A DNA stretch of 64,000 bases from Pusillimonas sp. T2 (GCF_002236805.1 NZ_NIQA01000002.1:424783-488782), one strand, 5' to 3'; positions 8,864 to 18,577 are shown, numbered from the stretch's first letter. The notes: generated from the letters alone by a model not told the origin. Made by a program: numbers and translations.

Positions 8864-9685
8864 TTAGACGCGCAACCGCGCCATCAGGCTATCGAGCACC
8901 ACCAGCTCAGCCTCAAGGGTGAACTCGTCGGCCAAAATGCGAGCCCATACGTCTTCGATATCAAGCGCCATGATTTCACTCACCTCGCCATCTTGATTGA
9001 CCGGTCTGACCTCAGCATCAAGCACGCACTCGCTGACCAGCGCGTCTTCGACCTGATACCCCTCGGGCAAATGACGGTGCATACGAGTAATGACGCGAAC
9101 CGGCGTACGCCCGCCCAACACCTGAGGCGCTAGGCCGGCCTCTTCATAGCTTTCGCGCAGCAAGGCCGTATCGAGCGACTCTCCGGCGCCAGCCAACCCG
9201 CCAACCAGCGTGTCAAGCATGTCGGGGTCTGTCGTTTTAGTAGCCGACCGGCGCGCGACCCATAACCGGCCGTCGGGCGTCCAGGCGTTAAGGTGAACGG
9301 CGCGTGTCAGCATGCCTAGCGGACGCAATGCGGCGCGCTCGATGACGCCCAGCACCTGGCCTTCGCCCACCACATCGAGCAGCTCGTTGCGCCAACCCCG
9401 CAAACAACCCGCATTTTTTAACGTGTGCGCGACGGTTTCGAGCACCTGATTCAGGGGTAAACCCCGCGCAAGCAAGGCATGTATATGCACGGCCTCGGAC
9501 GTAATGGCCACGCCGGGCAAGCCCGCCAACGCCAGGGTTGCACGGGCCGTAACCCAGCCCGACACCCGACCGGCCACAGTAAGCGGCCGAGCGCCTGCAG
9601 GGGGAAGCTGCTGTATGCGTTGCTGCAGGGCCTGAAACCGGGTCGTCAGGGCTGCTAGAAATGACGATGACGGAGTAAGATTCAT
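8864..9685 (-). CDS. Nudix hydrolase with N-terminal DUF4743 domain
   Basis: The 273-residue product has a DUF4743-like N-terminal region (about 1-120) and a C-terminal nudix fold. The nudix box reads GGLAGAGESLDTALLRESYEEAGL, fitting G-x5-E-x7-R-E-x2-E-E-x-G with all acidic metal ligands present. This architecture is shared with thiamine-pyrophosphokinase-associated and plant-type nudix proteins that hydrolyse oxidised or damaged nucleoside-diphosphate derivatives; the substrate here is unknown. I chose the ATG at 9685 as the first start in good coding sequence. It diverges from coxB, with about 220 bp between. Confidence 0.85.
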   Translation of the reverse strand: MNLTPSSSFLAALTTRFQALQQRIQQLPPAGARPLTVAGRVSGWVTARATLALAGLPGVAITSEAVHIHALLARGLPLNQVLETVAHTLKNAGCLRGWRNELLDVVGEGQVLGVIERAALRPLGMLTRAVHLNAWTPDGRLWVARRSATKTTDPDMLDTLVGGLAGAGESLDTALLRESYEEAGLAPQVLGGRTPVRVITRMHRHLPEGYQVEDALVSECVLDAEVRPVNQDGEVSEIMALDIEDVWARILADEFTLEAELVVLDSLMARLRV

Positions 9686-9905
9686 GACGCGATTGTAGTG
9701 TAAGCAGGCGCAATTGCCCCACGACTTGCGCAGGTTCGTTATAATTCCGCGGTTTAAGAGCAATTCAATGGGGCAGGTGTTTTCATAGGCCGTGGTTCTA
9801 CGCGCCTGCCATCTGATAATTGTGCACTCGCCGCAGGCCAATTAATTAACGGCCTATTAATTAAAGTTGCCAACGGGCGAACGCACACCGTATTTCGAGG
9901 TCAGC
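9686..9905. promoter_or_regulatory. Divergent nudix/coxB promoter region
   Basis: 220 bp without a gene. It contains TATAATTCC near 9741, a GGCAGG...CCTGCC pair of complementary arms (about 9774-9810), and just before coxB a pair of TTAATTAA boxes around CGGCCT (about 9840-9862). The arms could form a leader hairpin upstream of coxB, and the AT-boxes could be a promoter or operator. None matches a named binding site that I can assign. Confidence 0.35.
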
Positions 9906-11063
9906 ATGATGAAGTTGAGAGGGGTACTGGGCGCCGGGGCTTTGCTGTTCGCAGGCACTGCTGGTGCACAGGTAGTAGATATGCCCGGGGGGCCAAAGGT
10001 TAATCAACTTAACCTCACCCCTGGGGTCACACAAATCGCCAACGACATTGCATGGCTGCACTGGATGATGCTTATCATCTGTACAGTCATTTTCATTGGT
10101 GTTTTCGGGGTCATGTTCTACTCCGTTTTCAAGCACCGCAAGTCGCGTGGCGCTGTGCCGGCCAAATTCCACGAACACGTGGGCGTCGAAGTGGCCTGGA
10201 CAGTCGTCCCGTTCCTCATCGTTATCGGCATGGCCCTGCCTGCAACACGTACCGTTGTGGCCATGAAAGACACTTCCAGCTCCGACCTCACCGTCAAGGT
10301 AACGGGCTACCAATGGAAGTGGGGCTACGAATACCTCGACGGCGCGGCCCAAGGCGTAGAGTTCATGTCGAACCTCACGACTCCCATGGCTCAGCGCATG
10401 GGCAAAGAACCCCCCGGCGAGTTCTACCTGATGGAAGTTGATAACCCACTGGTAGTACCCGTAGGCAAAAAAGTACGTATCGTGCTGACCGCCGGCGACG
10501 TTATTCACTCCTGGATGGTGCCTGAACTGGGCGTCAAGCAAGATGCGATCCCCGGCTTCCTGCGTGACACCTGGTTCCGTGCCAACCAAGTCGGCACATA
10601 CCGTGGCCAATGCGCCGAGCTGTGCGGTAAAGATCACGCTTACATGCCTATCGTTGTCAACGTCGTTTCGCAAGAAGACTTCGACAAATGGGCTGCCGAG
10701 CAGCAAAAAGCACTGGCCAGCGCTGCCGACGACCCAACCAAAGAATGGACCAAAGAAGAGCTCATCGCACGTGGCGAAAAAGTCTACACCGCAGCTTGCG
10801 TAGCATGTCACCAGGCTACAGGCAAGGGTAACCCTCCGGCATTCCCTGCCCTCGACGGCAGCGCCATTGTCATGGGCCCAGCTAAAGAGCAAATTCTTCG
10901 AGTACTGAACGGTGTCAACGGCACGGCCATGGCCGCCTTCCGCGACCAGTTCAACGACGTAGAAATCGCTGCAGTCAGCACCTACATCCGCAACGCCTGG
11001 GGCAACGCGGGTAAAGGCCAAGACCCTATCGTCCAGCCTTCACAAGTTACGGCATTGCGCTAA
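9906..11063 (+). CDS. coxB: Cytochrome c oxidase subunit II with C-terminal cytochrome c domain
   Basis: The 385-residue electron-entry subunit of an aa3-type (caa3-like) oxidase. It has a signal peptide (1-~21, cleaved near GAQ), two membrane helices (about 48-72 and 95-115), and a periplasmic CuA domain with H201, C236, E238, C240, H244 and M247. A fused cytochrome c domain follows, with haem motif C298-V-A-C-H302 and probable Met ligand M342. The aromatic electron-transfer patch GYQWKWGYEY (134-143) is intact. The fused haem domain means electrons can be taken from a soluble or membrane donor without a separate cytochrome. I start at the first of two adjacent ATGs (9906). ctaD follows 85 bases later. 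Confidence 0.96.
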   Translation: MMKLRGVLGAGALLFAGTAGAQVVDMPGGPKVNQLNLTPGVTQIANDIAWLHWMMLIICTVIFIGVFGVMFYSVFKHRKSRGAVPAKFHEHVGVEVAWTVVPFLIVIGMALPATRTVVAMKDTSSSDLTVKVTGYQWKWGYEYLDGAAQGVEFMSNLTTPMAQRMGKEPPGEFYLMEVDNPLVVPVGKKVRIVLTAGDVIHSWMVPELGVKQDAIPGFLRDTWFRANQVGTYRGQCAELCGKDHAYMPIVVNVVSQEDFDKWAAEQQKALASAADDPTKEWTKEELIARGEKVYTAACVACHQATGKGNPPAFPALDGSAIVMGPAKEQILRVLNGVNGTAMAAFRDQFNDVEIAAVSTYIRNAWGNAGKGQDPIVQPSQVTALR

Positions 11064-11148
11064 CCCTTGTTGGCACGTGTAATCAAGTTCACAAGTTTTT
11101 CTGCCGGGGTGGCCGCGCTGCCCCGGGAAAAGTAGGAAGGAGTCCATC

Positions 11149-12741
11149 ATGAGCAGTGTTACTGCCGATCACGCCCACGGGCACGATGACCACGCCCACG
11201 GCGCCCCGCACGGGTGGCGTCGCTGGCTGTTCGCCACCAACCACAAAGACATCGGGACGATGTACCTCATCTTCTCGTTCATCATGCTGCTCGAGGGCGG
11301 CACGCTGGCCCTGTTGCTGCGTACCGAATTGTTCTCGCCCGGCCTGCAGTTCTTCCAGCCCGAACTGTTCAATCAGTTCACCACCATGCACGGCATCATC
11401 ATGGTGTTTGGCGCCATCATGCCGGCGTTCGTAGGCTTCGCCAACTGGATGATCCCGCTGCAAATCGGCGCATCCGACATGGCTTTCGCCCGCATGAACA
11501 ACTTCAGCTTCTGGCTGTTGCCGGTCGGCGCTATTTTGTTCACTGCATCGTTCTTCGTGCCTGGCGGCGCAATGGCGGCCGGCTGGACAATGTACGCACC
11601 GCTGACCCTGCAAATGGGTATGGGTATGGATCTGGCCATTTTCGGCGTCCACATTCTGGGTGCGTCGTCCATCATGGGCGCCATCAACATTGTGGTTACC
11701 ATCCTGAACATGCGCGCACCCGGCATGACCCTGATGAAAATGCCGCTGTTTTGCTGGACATGGCTGATCACGGCTTACCTGCTTATCGCTGTTATGCCTG
11801 TACTGGCTGCTGCCGTTACCATGCTGCTGACCGACCGTCACTTCGGCACCGCGTTCTTCAACGCCGCCGCAGGTGGTGACCCCGTTCTGTACCAGCACGT
11901 GTTCTGGTTCTTCGGTCACCCCGAGGTCTACATCATGATTCTGCCGGCGTTCGGTATTGTGTCGGCCATTGTGCCCGCCTTTGCCCGTAAGCCGCTGTTC
12001 GGTTATGCCTCCATGGTTTACGCCACGGCCGCCATCGCGATCCTGTCGTTCCTGGTCTGGGCTCACCACATGTTCACCACCGGCATGCCCGTCACTGGCC
12101 AGCTGTACTTCATGTACGCCACCATGCTTATTTCGGTGCCCACCGGCGTCAAAATCTTCAACTGGGTAGCCACCATGTGGCGCGGCTCCATGACCTTCGA
12201 AACCCCCATGCTGTTCTCGGTGGGCTTCATCTTCGTGTTTACGCTGGGCGGCTTCACTGGGCTGATTCTGGCCGTAGCACCTATCGACATCGCCGTACAC
12301 GACACCTACTACGTTGTGGCTCACTTCCACTACGTGCTGGTTGCCGGCTCGCTGTTTGCCTTGTTTGGCGGCGCCTACTACTGGCTGCCCAAATGGACAG
12401 GCCGCATGTACGACGAGCGCCTGGGTAAATGGCACTTCTGGATGACAATGATTTCCTTCAACGTCACCTTCTTCCCCATGCACTTCCTGGGTCTGGCCGG
12501 TATGCCCCGTCGCTATGCCGACTACGCCGCGCAGTTCACCGACTTCCACCAAATCGCCACCATCGGCGCCTTCTGGTTCGGTCTGTCGCAGCTGATCTTC
12601 GTATACGTCGTGCTTAAGGCTTACTCTGGCCGCGGCGAAGTAGCCCCCGCCAAGCCCTGGGATGGTGCCGAAGGTCTTGAATGGACAGTGCCTTCGCCAG
12701 CACCGTTCCACACCTTCGAAACACCGCCTGTCGTCAAGTAA
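11149..12741 (+). CDS. ctaD: Cytochrome c oxidase subunit I
   Basis: The 530-residue catalytic subunit holding haem a, haem a3 and CuB. It has a His-rich N-terminus ([12 protein letters not shown]) and about 12 membrane helices. The low-spin haem His is in FTTMHGIIM, the CuB His-Tyr pair in [14 protein letters not shown], two more CuB histidines in WAHHMFTTG, and the a3/a His pair in [13 protein letters not shown]. All metal ligands are present. The gene has its own AGGAAGGAG ribosome site. It is followed by a 34-codon gene and a DUF2970 gene instead of the CtaG/Cox11 gene that I would expect there. Confidence 0.98.
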   Translation: MSSVTADHAHGHDDHAHGAPHGWRRWLFATNHKDIGTMYLIFSFIMLLEGGTLALLLRTELFSPGLQFFQPELFNQFTTMHGIIMVFGAIMPAFVGFANWMIPLQIGASDMAFARMNNFSFWLLPVGAILFTASFFVPGGAMAAGWTMYAPLTLQMGMGMDLAIFGVHILGASSIMGAINIVVTILNMRAPGMTLMKMPLFCWTWLITAYLLIAVMPVLAAAVTMLLTDRHFGTAFFNAAAGGDPVLYQHVFWFFGHPEVYIMILPAFGIVSAIVPAFARKPLFGYASMVYATAAIAILSFLVWAHHMFTTGMPVTGQLYFMYATMLISVPTGVKIFNWVATMWRGSMTFETPMLFSVGFIFVFTLGGFTGLILAVAPIDIAVHDTYYVVAHFHYVLVAGSLFALFGGAYYWLPKWTGRMYDERLGKWHFWMTMISFNVTFFPMHFLGLAGMPRRYADYAAQFTDFHQIATIGAFWFGLSQLIFVYVVLKAYSGRGEVAPAKPWDGAEGLEWTVPSPAPFHTFETPPVVK

Positions 12742-12754
12742 TCAAAGGTTCGAA

Positions 12755-12859
12755 ATGACACCAGAACAACGCCGCCGCAACCGTATTACCGGGCTGATCC
12801 TAGCCGCCATCGTCTTCGCGATCATGGGCTGGGTTATTGTCCGCGGCGGCATTGGCTAA
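12755..12859 (+). CDS. Small single-helix cytochrome-oxidase-associated protein (34 aa)
   Basis: A 34-residue open frame starting 13 bases after ctaD, with AAAGG upstream. The product begins MTPEQRRRNRITGLILAA, followed by one membrane helix (about 12-29) ending WVIVRGG. Small proteins with this R-R-R-N N-terminus and single helix sit after ctaD in many betaproteobacterial cox clusters and are annotated as cytochrome oxidase small assembly proteins. Its basic N-terminus implies a cytosolic N-terminus. The role is unproven. Confidence 0.75.
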   Translation: MTPEQRRRNRITGLILAAIVFAIMGWVIVRGGIG

Positions 12860-12880
12860 CATTTCGACTAAGGTATCGGC

Positions 12881-13105
12881 ATGACCAACGACATCCGCGA
12901 ACTTTCGCAACGCAAGCTTAATTTTTTCCAAACCCTCAAAGCCGTACTTTGGGGGTTCCTGGGCGTACGGAAGGGCAAGGGTTACACCGAAGACATCGCC
13001 AAACTCAACCCGGTCCACCTCATTATTGCGGCCGTTATCGGCACAGTTTTGTTTGTGGTGGGCTTGGTTATGGTGGCACAATGGTTCGTCGCTCAGGCCG
13101 TTTAA
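12881..13105 (+). CDS. DUF2970 family small membrane protein
   Basis: A 74-residue protein with a soluble N-terminus (RKLNFFQTLKAVLWGFLGVRKGKGYTED) and one long C-terminal membrane helix (about 48-70). This is the DUF2970 pattern seen between ctaG and coxC in betaproteobacterial oxidase clusters. It lies 21 bases after the 34-codon gene and 39 bases before coxC, so it is in the same operon. It is presumably linked to oxidase assembly; there is no direct functional evidence. Confidence 0.85.
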   Translation: MTNDIRELSQRKLNFFQTLKAVLWGFLGVRKGKGYTEDIAKLNPVHLIIAAVIGTVLFVVGLVMVAQWFVAQAV

Positions 13106-13144
13106 CGTATTTGTACAAAATTCAATAATTCGTAGGAGAACACC

Positions 13145-14020
13145 ATGAGTGCAAGTCACTCGGCAACCGGCAACAAGGCGCCTTACTACTACGTGCCTGC
13201 CGATTCCGCACACCCGGTGCGTGCCAGTGTCGCCCTGCTGATCGTCCTGATCGGTGCGGCGTTGTGGGTCAACAGCATTTCCTTCGCACCCTTTTTGGTT
13301 GGCGCAGGCCTGTTAATGCTGTTTGTTGTTTTGTGGGGCTGGTTCGGCGACGCTATTCGCGAGTCCGAAGACGGCCTGAACAGCCAGCGCGTCGATAACT
13401 CGTACCGCTGGAGCATGGCCTGGTTCATTTTCTCCGAGGTCATGTTTTTTGGCGCGTTTTTTGGTGCGCTTTGGTACACGCGCGAAGTCACTACGCCTTG
13501 GCTGGCCAACATCGACCACCAAAACATGTTGTGGCCCAACTTTTCGGCCGCCTGGCCCAACCTGGGCCCAGCAGGTGTTGTAGAAGCCTTCCAAACCGTT
13601 GGCCCCTTCTGGCTGCCTACCATTAACACGGCGCTTCTGCTGACTTCCGGCCTTACCCTGACTATCGCCCACCACGCGATCCGCGCCAATCATCGCGGTA
13701 AAACAGCGTTCTGGCTGGCCACCACCATCATCATGGGCTTTGTCTTCGTATGCGTTCAGGCTTACGAATACATGCACGCCTACAACGACCTTAACCTGCG
13801 CTTCGACTCGGGTGCCTACGGCTCGTTGTTCTACATGCTCACCGGCTTCCACGGCTTCCACGTTATTCTGGGCGCCACGATGCTGTTGGTTATTTTCTTC
13901 CGCGTCCTGAAAGGTCACTTTACCGCTGATCAGCACTTCGGTTTCGAAGGCGCAGCTTGGTACTGGCACTTTGTTGACGTTGTATGGTTGGGCTTGTACC
14001 TGTTCGTATACTGGTTCTAA
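13145..14020 (+). CDS. coxC: Cytochrome c oxidase subunit III
   Basis: A 291-residue integral membrane subunit with seven predicted helices, the standard length for proteobacterial subunit III. Signature segments are RWSMAWFIFSEVMFFGAFFGALWYTRE (the Glu near the lipid cleft), GLTLTIAHHAIRAN, and FYMLTGFHGFHVILGATMLL with HFGFEGAAWYWHFVDVVWLGLYLFVYW. It stabilises subunit I and supports proton uptake. A GGAG ribosome site precedes the ATG, and tandem hairpins with a T-run end the transcript. Confidence 0.97.
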   Translation: MSASHSATGNKAPYYYVPADSAHPVRASVALLIVLIGAALWVNSISFAPFLVGAGLLMLFVVLWGWFGDAIRESEDGLNSQRVDNSYRWSMAWFIFSEVMFFGAFFGALWYTREVTTPWLANIDHQNMLWPNFSAAWPNLGPAGVVEAFQTVGPFWLPTINTALLLTSGLTLTIAHHAIRANHRGKTAFWLATTIIMGFVFVCVQAYEYMHAYNDLNLRFDSGAYGSLFYMLTGFHGFHVILGATMLLVIFFRVLKGHFTADQHFGFEGAAWYWHFVDVVWLGLYLFVYWF

Positions 14021-14032
14021 GTTCTACCATAT

Positions 14033-14096
14033 CCCGGGCTCAACGCCCGGGCACAAAAAAACCGGCCGCCTGCTTTGCAGTGCGCCGGTTTTTTTT
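14033..14096 (+). terminator. Tandem-hairpin terminator after coxC (bidirectional)
   Basis: Two hairpins in a row. The first is CCCGGGC/GCCCGGG (14033-14039 with 14045-14051, loop TCAAC). The second is AAAAAACCGGC with GCCGGTTTTTT (about 14056-14066 and 14084-14094), followed by more T. The A-run on the left and T-run on the right make the second stem a usable terminator in both directions, serving coxC and the minus-strand twin-transmembrane gene that ends at 14179. Confidence 0.85.
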
Positions 14097-14178
14097 AACC
14101 GCCAATTTAGACCATGCCTTCGCTATACGCCTACGCGCAGACAGCGCAAAAACGCCCCCACCCCAACGTACCGTTTTT

Positions 14179-14391
14179 TTATTGCGGCTGCAGACCAAAG
14201 CCCGTGCTTTGAATCCAGCCCATATAGTTGGCAAATAAAACAAACAAAAACAAAGCAATAGACAACCCGATGCGTATGGTAAGGGCATTAACCGTACGAT
14301 TGCTGCCGCCTTTGTCACGCATAAGATACAAAAAGGCCGACGCCAAGCTGGCAATAATGCCCAGAAACGCCAGAATCACAATAATGCGCAT
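14179..14391 (-). CDS. Twin transmembrane protein (DUF2909-like)
   Basis: A 70-residue protein with two membrane helices (about 3-22 and 40-60) joined by a basic loop MRDKGGSNRTVNALTIRIG. This is the DUF2909/'twin transmembrane' family that sits in reverse orientation between coxC and SURF1 in many betaproteobacterial oxidase clusters. Its 5' end faces the SURF1 gene with a 38-bp divergent gap. The function is unknown; its position suggests a role in oxidase biogenesis. Confidence 0.8.
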   Translation of the reverse strand: MRIIVILAFLGIIASLASAFLYLMRDKGGSNRTVNALTIRIGLSIALFLFVLFANYMGWIQSTGFGLQPQ

Positions 14392-14429
14392 GCGCTGCCC
14401 CCTTTGAAGAAACTATAATTATCGCAGAC

Positions 14430-15233
14430 ATGGCCCAATCCCCCTTTTCTTTTCGTATCGTTTCCGCCCTAGTTGCACTGGCGGTAGTTGCTGTTGTGTG
14501 CGGCTCGCTGGGCCGTTGGCAACTAGGCCGTGCTGCCGAACGCGAAGCCCTGTTGGCTGACATTACCGCGGGTCAGGCGCAACCGCCTCTTACACTGAAA
14601 GCCAACACGCCGGCAACGCAAATGACCAACTGGCGCCCTGCCACGGCAACGGGGCAGTGGCTGAACCGCTACACCATACTGCTGGCCAACCGGAACCACG
14701 ATGGGCGGCCCGGTTATTGGGTCGCCACCCCAATGCAAATCGCTGAGGACGCCACTCAGCCTGCCGTTGGCAGACAGGCGCTGCTGGTGCTGCGCGGCTG
14801 GATTCCTCGCCCCTTGGGCGCAGGCAGCACCCTGCCTGCGCTCGATGCCCCTACGGGCATTCAGACAATTACCGGTAGTCTGCGCGACCGCGTGCCCCGC
14901 ATGTTCGAATTGTCCGGCACCGACGACAACGCCCTGGCCGTATTGTCATCAGGCGCCTCGGGGCCGGCCTACCCGCCAGAAGTCCAGAATCTGGACCTGG
15001 CCAACGTCGAATCCGTAACTGGCTTAAAATTAGTGCCGGCTGTACTGCAACAAACCTCTGCCGCTTCACTTGAAGACGGCACCCCTCTTATTCAGAACTG
15101 GCCCACCCCGTCGGTCGATGCCGACAAGAACCGGGGTTACGCCGTTCAATGGTTTGCATTTGCCGCTATCGCACTTGGCGCCTGGCTGGTTATCGCCTGG
15201 CGTACTTTGCGCGCGTGGCGCCGGCACGTATAA
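14430..15233 (+). CDS. SURF1 family cytochrome oxidase assembly protein
   Basis: A 267-residue SURF1 protein with an N-terminal helix (about 9-28) carrying the LGRWQLGRAAERE motif, a large extracytoplasmic domain with NRNHDGRPGYWVATPM and VLRGWIPR, and a C-terminal helix (about 242-258) preceded by NRGYAVQWFAFA. SURF1 helps deliver or retain haem a during subunit I assembly. It begins a second run of assembly genes (SURF1, SCO-like, ctaA, ctaB, sco) on the plus strand. Confidence 0.93.
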   Translation: MAQSPFSFRIVSALVALAVVAVVCGSLGRWQLGRAAEREALLADITAGQAQPPLTLKANTPATQMTNWRPATATGQWLNRYTILLANRNHDGRPGYWVATPMQIAEDATQPAVGRQALLVLRGWIPRPLGAGSTLPALDAPTGIQTITGSLRDRVPRMFELSGTDDNALAVLSSGASGPAYPPEVQNLDLANVESVTGLKLVPAVLQQTSAASLEDGTPLIQNWPTPSVDADKNRGYAVQWFAFAAIALGAWLVIAWRTLRAWRRHV

Positions 15234-15266
15234 CGCTGCCCTAACGCATGACAAAAGGATTACCCC

Positions 15267-15938
15267 GTGGTTAGCACTACCCCCGAAACGTCACCCAAGG
15301 CTGCGCCCAAGCGCTCCATCCAGCCCCTGATCTGGATCGTTGTATTGTGCATGGCCCCCATTATGTTTGCGCTGCTGGCTTACTACGTACCAGCACTGGG
15401 CTTGCGGCCCGGCGAGACCAGTAATTACGGGCAACTGGTTAACCCCCAGCGCCCCACACCCCCGGCCGAGCAGCTCGGGCTGACGACGCTCGACGGCAAA
15501 CCCTTCGATCTGGCTAGCCTGCACGGCAAGTGGGTGCTGGCCACAGCCGACCAAGGTGCCTGCCCCGAGTCATGCGTCGAAAAACTCTTTATCTTGCGTA
15601 ATTCTCATGCCAGCCAGGGTAAGAACGTCGATCGCGTCGCCCGCATCTGGTTCATTACCGACGATGCCGAAGTGCCGCAAATTGTGCAAGACGCCTACAT
15701 CGGCACCGTATTCGTTCGCGCAAACCCCGAAAAGCTGGCCACTTACCTGCCCAGCAACACCGTCACGTCACCGAGCGCATCGGCAGCCGAAAATTTGGCA
15801 CAACCCATGTGGGTGATCGACCCACTGGGCAATCTCATGCTCGAGTTCCCCCCCGACGACGGCACCGCCCCGGAAGAACGTGGCCCCCGTGTACGTAAAG
15901 ACATCAGCAAACTGATCTACAACTCGCGTATTGGTTAA
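15267..15938 (+). CDS. SCO-like thioredoxin-fold membrane protein
   Basis: A 223-residue protein with one N-terminal membrane helix (about 20-42) and an extracytoplasmic thioredoxin-like domain containing WVLATADQGACPESCVEKLFILRN. The CPESC pair resembles the CxxxC copper/thiol motif of Sco proteins, but I do not see the later conserved His of true Sco. Such proteins sit between SURF1 and ctaA in Burkholderiales cox clusters. A GTG start (15267) is preceded by AAAGGAT. It may be a thiol-disulfide or copper-relay factor for CuA assembly. Confidence 0.75.
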   Translation: MVSTTPETSPKAAPKRSIQPLIWIVVLCMAPIMFALLAYYVPALGLRPGETSNYGQLVNPQRPTPPAEQLGLTTLDGKPFDLASLHGKWVLATADQGACPESCVEKLFILRNSHASQGKNVDRVARIWFITDDAEVPQIVQDAYIGTVFVRANPEKLATYLPSNTVTSPSASAAENLAQPMWVIDPLGNLMLEFPPDDGTAPEERGPRVRKDISKLIYNSRIG

Positions 15939-15940
15939 TC

Positions 15941-16954
15941 ATGATCGACGCCATCAAAGCCCGCTACCGCAAGCTGGTTTTCTTCACCTGGTTTCTTACG
16001 CTTGACCTGATCATGTTTGGCGCCTTCGTGCGCCTGACTGACTCTGGCCTGGGTTGCCCCGACTGGCCCGGCTGCTACGGCAAAGTCACGCCCATCGGCG
16101 CGTCAGACCATATTCGGGCTGCCGTCGAGGCCATGCCTTATGGCCCAGTCAGCTTCCCCAAAGCCTGGATCGAAATGATCCACCGCTACGTGGGCGCGCT
16201 GTTAGGCCTGCTGATCATCTGTATCGTCATCATGGCGTGGCGACACCGCAAGGTGCTGGGGAACACGCCCCGCCTGGCCATCGTCACACTGATTGCCGTG
16301 TGCGTACAAGGTGCTTTCGGCGCATGGACAGTCACGCTCAAACTCATGCCCATTATTGTCACGATTCATTTGTTGGGCGGCATGACCCTTTTAGCCCTGA
16401 TGACCTGGCTCGCCGCGCGCGAGAAGTCCCATCCACCAATACCGTCGACCGCGGCGCGCTGGCACCCCTGGATGGTGGTCGGGTTCATTCTGATATTCGC
16501 GCAGATCGCGTTAGGCGGCTGGGTCAGCACCAACTATGCCGCGTTGGCGTGCATGGATTTCCCAACCTGCAATGGGCAGTGGATACCGCCTATGGACTTG
16601 CACGGCGGCTTCTCACTCATCCGCGCTTTGGGTGAGCTGCCTTCGGGCGAAATGATTTCGCAGCACGCGCTTACCGCCATTCACTGGGTACACCGTAACT
16701 TTGCTTTTGTCGTGTTTGTGTATATGGGCTTGCTGGCGCTTAAATTGCGCCAAGAGCCTGGCCTGCGCACCCCCGCCACCGCCATTTTGCTGTTGTTGCT
16801 GGCACAACTGTTCACCGGCCTGACCACCATTTTCTTCGAATGGCCCTTGCTGATTGCCGTCTTGCATAACGGCGGTGCTGCGGGACTGGTTCTGTTCAGC
16901 ACCACCCTGCTGGTTCGCTTGGCGGCCACCCGTCAGACTACAATAGCGCCATGA
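15941..16954 (+). CDS. ctaA: Heme A synthase (COX15/CtaA)
   Basis: A 337-residue, eight-helix membrane enzyme that oxidises the haem O methyl group to the formyl of haem A. Motifs include [21 protein letters not shown] near the N-terminus, [12 protein letters not shown] (haem-ligand His), [33 protein letters not shown] (Cys pair) and [11 protein letters not shown]. Length and motifs match proteobacterial type 2 CtaA. It starts two bases after the SCO-like gene ends and overlaps ctaB by four bases (ATGA), which indicates translational coupling. Confidence 0.96.
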   Translation: MIDAIKARYRKLVFFTWFLTLDLIMFGAFVRLTDSGLGCPDWPGCYGKVTPIGASDHIRAAVEAMPYGPVSFPKAWIEMIHRYVGALLGLLIICIVIMAWRHRKVLGNTPRLAIVTLIAVCVQGAFGAWTVTLKLMPIIVTIHLLGGMTLLALMTWLAAREKSHPPIPSTAARWHPWMVVGFILIFAQIALGGWVSTNYAALACMDFPTCNGQWIPPMDLHGGFSLIRALGELPSGEMISQHALTAIHWVHRNFAFVVFVYMGLLALKLRQEPGLRTPATAILLLLLAQLFTGLTTIFFEWPLLIAVLHNGGAAGLVLFSTTLLVRLAATRQTTIAP

Positions 16955-17844
16955 GTACTGCATCATCCCTTCCTTCGTCCGGGCTGTGGCGACAATACTG
17001 GGTATTAACCAAACCCCGTGTTACGCAACTGGCCGTATTTTGCGCCATTATCGGTATGTTCCTGGCCAGCCCGGGCTTGCCGCCCTGGCAACCCGTTGTC
17101 GCCGCAACCATCGGTATCTGGCTGCTGGCCGCCGCCGCCTTTGCGATCAACTGTCTTATCGAACAAGAAGTCGACGCCAAAATGCAGCGTACGGCGCGTC
17201 GGGCAACGGCACAGGGCACCATTACCAACCTGCAGGTATTGGTGCTGTCGGGCATTTTGGGTGGTGTTGGCATGCTGGTGCTTTACCACTGGGTCAACCC
17301 GCTGACAATGTGGCTGACCTTCGCCACTTTTGTGGGCTACGCCATCATCTACACCATTATCCTCAAGCCACTGACACCGCAAAACATCGTCATTGGTGGG
17401 TTGTCTGGCGCCATGCCGCCGGCGCTAGGCTGGGCTGCCGTGGCCAACTCGGTACCGGCCGAGGCCTGGGTGCTGGTGCTCATTATTTTTATCTGGACCC
17501 CGCCGCACTTCTGGGCGCTGGCGCTTTACCGAAACACCGACTACGCCGAATCGGGCCTGCCCATGCTGCCGGTCACTCACGGCCAGCAATTTACGTTGCT
17601 GCACATTTTCTTGTACAGCCTGGTGTTGTTCGCCGCCACCATGCTGCCCTTCATGATCCGCATGAGCGGCTTCATTTACCTGGGCTGCGCTGCCGTACTT
17701 AGCGGGCTGTTTGTCTGGTACTCGTGGCAGCTGTATCGTAACTATTCCGACACCCTGTCGCGCAAACTGTTCCGTTTCTCGATTCTGTACTTGTCACTGC
17801 TGTTCCTGGCGCTGCTTATCGACCACTGGATACTGCTGCTTTAA
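16951..17844 (+). CDS. ctaB: Protoheme IX farnesyltransferase (heme O synthase)
   Basis: A 297-residue membrane prenyltransferase that adds farnesyl to haem B, making haem O for CtaA. The UbiA-family motifs are present: [18 protein letters not shown] (N-x3-D-x2-D-like, here N..E..D..M) in the first cytosolic loop and [19 protein letters not shown] in the second. Nine hydrophobic helices are visible. It overlaps ctaA at its start and the sco gene at its stop (TAATG), so the three genes are one operon. Confidence 0.96.
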   Translation: MSTASSLPSSGLWRQYWVLTKPRVTQLAVFCAIIGMFLASPGLPPWQPVVAATIGIWLLAAAAFAINCLIEQEVDAKMQRTARRATAQGTITNLQVLVLSGILGGVGMLVLYHWVNPLTMWLTFATFVGYAIIYTIILKPLTPQNIVIGGLSGAMPPALGWAAVANSVPAEAWVLVLIIFIWTPPHFWALALYRNTDYAESGLPMLPVTHGQQFTLLHIFLYSLVLFAATMLPFMIRMSGFIYLGCAAVLSGLFVWYSWQLYRNYSDTLSRKLFRFSILYLSLLFLALLIDHWILLL

Positions 17845-18449
17845 TGACTACCACCACGTTTAATCGACGCTCGTTACTTAAGCTGGCTGGCGCCGTAGGG
17901 CTGACCGCATTGCTGGCGGCCTGCGGCCCCGACCCGAAGCCTCAATTTCATGGGTCTGATATCTCGGGCACGGGCCTGGGCAGCGGCCTGAACATGATCG
18001 ACCATACGGGCCAGCCCCGTACCCTGGCCGACTACAAAGGCAAAGCCCTGGTGGTCTTCTTCGGGTTTACGCATTGCCCAGACGTCTGCCCCACCGCCCT
18101 GGCGCATATCTCGCAATCGTTGTCTTTGCTGGGAGATCAAGCAAAAGACGTTCAAGTCATGATGATCAGCGTCGACCCCGAGCGCGACACCCCCGAAGTG
18201 CTGGCCAACTATGTCAAAGCCTTTAACCCCGACTTTGCCGGGCTGACAGGCACGCCAGATCAACTGAAAGAAACTGCACGGTCATTCAAGGCGTTTTATG
18301 CCAAGGTGCCCGACCGCAGCAACGACACCTACTCGATGGACCACACGGCATCGTTCTATTTGTTTGACAAGAACGGCCAAGCTCGTGTGCTGGTCAACGC
18401 CACAGCGCCAGCCGATCAACTCGCCGCCGACATCAAAGCACTGTTGTAA
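17844..18449 (+). CDS. SCO1/SenC copper chaperone lipoprotein
   Basis: A 201-residue lipoprotein: signal segment and lipobox LLAAC (Cys27), then a thioredoxin-like domain. The copper motif is HCPDVCPTAL (CxxxC) and the third ligand His lies in MDHTASFYLFD. Sco proteins reduce and load the CuA site of subunit II, so this is the likely partner of coxB. All three copper ligands are present. It is the last gene of the assembly operon, overlapping ctaB by one base. Confidence 0.95.
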   Translation: MTTTTFNRRSLLKLAGAVGLTALLAACGPDPKPQFHGSDISGTGLGSGLNMIDHTGQPRTLADYKGKALVVFFGFTHCPDVCPTALAHISQSLSLLGDQAKDVQVMMISVDPERDTPEVLANYVKAFNPDFAGLTGTPDQLKETARSFKAFYAKVPDRSNDTYSMDHTASFYLFDKNGQARVLVNATAPADQLAADIKALL

Positions 18450-18577
18450 TTACTGCTCCAATGCGCTTAAGATAGGTGGCGATTGTGCCAATCACCATCG
18501 GGGCTATCTTGCGCAAATGCCGTGTCAATACTGTTGGGCCCCCTGGGTTGGCACGCCCTACATGCCCGCCATATTTG

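Noticed and set aside
9861-12711. Long open frames on the minus strand opposite coxB and ctaD (386 and 540 codons).
   Set aside because: They mirror the codon pattern of strongly conserved plus-strand genes, have His/Gly/Glu-rich nonsense translations and no family features.
18476-18577. Upstream extension of the diguanylate cyclase by 34 residues.
   Set aside because: Starting at 18578 yields a proper signal peptide at the N-terminus; the extension would bury it behind a Cys/Pro-rich stretch.
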